DNA of 64,000 nt from Okapia johnstoni. Lineage: Eukaryota; Chordata; Mammalia; Artiodactyla; Giraffidae. This document shows, one piece after another, positions 63,366 through 64,000 of the stretch (positions are counted from its first letter, which is position 1; each line of letters begins with the position of its first letter). Under the pieces are notes generated by a model, which saw nothing but the letters and a program-made list of their open reading frames with translations, made no database searches and was not told the DNA's origin. Location of the stretch: NCBI GenBank assembly GCA_024291935.2, contig CM044314.1, positions 25,518,001-25,582,000 on the forward strand. Direction: 5' to 3'. The translations under genes were made by a program, and so were the position numbers.

Positions 63366-64000
63366 CTGGAAGGGACAGAGACAGCTGGCATGAGCAGAGG
63401 TCCCATGGCCACATGCTGACATCCAATGTAATGTTGGAACACCACCATTTCTTCCGTCTGATCACAGGGTCAGGAGAAAGACTGTCGGGGCCTAGCGTTT
63501 GCTGTGATTTTGACAATCAGCCCCTCCCTGGCCTGGCTGGGGACTGAAGGCATCCCAGGAGAGTTATCATTCCCCAGCTGGGAGTGGGGGGAGGTGGGCA
63601 GGTATGAAACTTCTCAAGGCCCATTGGGCCTGGCTGGCTACATCACACCATGTGAGGTGGTCCTGGGTTCTAGCTCCTTCCTCAGGCATCCATGGAGAGC
63701 TCAGTGCCCTGCCTTCTACGGTCAGGCTCTGCCTCCGCATGGACTTTAATAGCAGGTATGGGGTGGGGCAGGGGGCTCCTGTTTTTAGGTCACCTCTGTT
63801 CAAGCTAGGAGACAGTGCTTTTCCTGCCTGAGGATGACACAAAGTTTTCTTCCAAAATAGTCCGGAAAGCAGACAAAATGGAGATTTGATGCAAATATTA
63901 AGTGGATAATGAGGTGGCCTGCGGGCCACAGGGAGGACCAATCAGGCCTGGTGTCCGGGACTCAGAGCTATTGAACCAGTCTGGACTGGGCATCAGGGGC
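63366..64000 (-). other. FGD3: FGD3 intron, continues past the window
   Basis: No further FGD3 exon was found up to base 64000; the first-PH-domain exons must lie beyond. Confidence 0.65.

Overview
This is nuclear DNA of a ruminant, most likely a bovid (cattle, sheep, goat or a relative). It is dense in BovB (RTE-clade) LINEs and in Bov-tA, Bov-A2 and CHR-type tRNA-Glu SINEs, with older L1, MIR and MaLR-type LTRs. These families are diagnostic of ruminants. The species cannot be read from the sequence alone. No bacterial gene, CRISPR array or operon is present.

Two protein-coding genes and the edge of a third can be supported, all on the minus strand. From right to left in transcription order they are: FGD3 (its last five coding exons, 63365 to 52673, with the 3' end near 51985); SUSD3 (all five coding exons, 33337 to 14734, with the 3' end near 14250); and very probably the first exon of CARD19 (ATG at 259, donor at 252). 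FGD3-SUSD3-CARD19 in one orientation is the order I recall from human 9q22. I assembled both coding sequences by eye from splice sites and phases. SUSD3 gives 771 bp (256 residues plus stop), and the FGD3 part gives 717 bp (238 residues plus stop).

Layout. 1-905: GC-rich, CpG-rich CARD19 promoter with recurring GC boxes. 905-14250: intergenic, packed with BovB and SINE copies and at least six LTR fragments, most reading on the minus strand, plus a 5'-truncated processed retrocopy with a perfect 16-bp target duplication. 14250-33337: SUSD3, with a 12-kb first intron holding L1 and BovB copies. 32890-33560: SUSD3 CpG island. 33955-34935: a decayed minisatellite just upstream of SUSD3, split by a SINE dimer. 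35-52 kb: intergenic, with MaLR LTRs, an L1 end, and at 42.25-43.4 kb a BovB fragment between 95-bp inverted repeats. 52-64 kb: 3' part of FGD3; its 7.6-kb intron carries a solo LTR nested in a MaLR LTR.

FGD3 is a Rho-family (Cdc42-type) guanine nucleotide exchange factor; this window holds its FYVE zinc finger and second PH domain. SUSD3 is a one-sushi, single-pass membrane protein. CARD19 is a CARD-containing membrane protein. Nothing here shows that they act in one pathway; their adjacency is conserved synteny. I found no convincing undescribed gene system. The most unusual structure is the long inverted repeat around the BovB fragment at 42254-43398.
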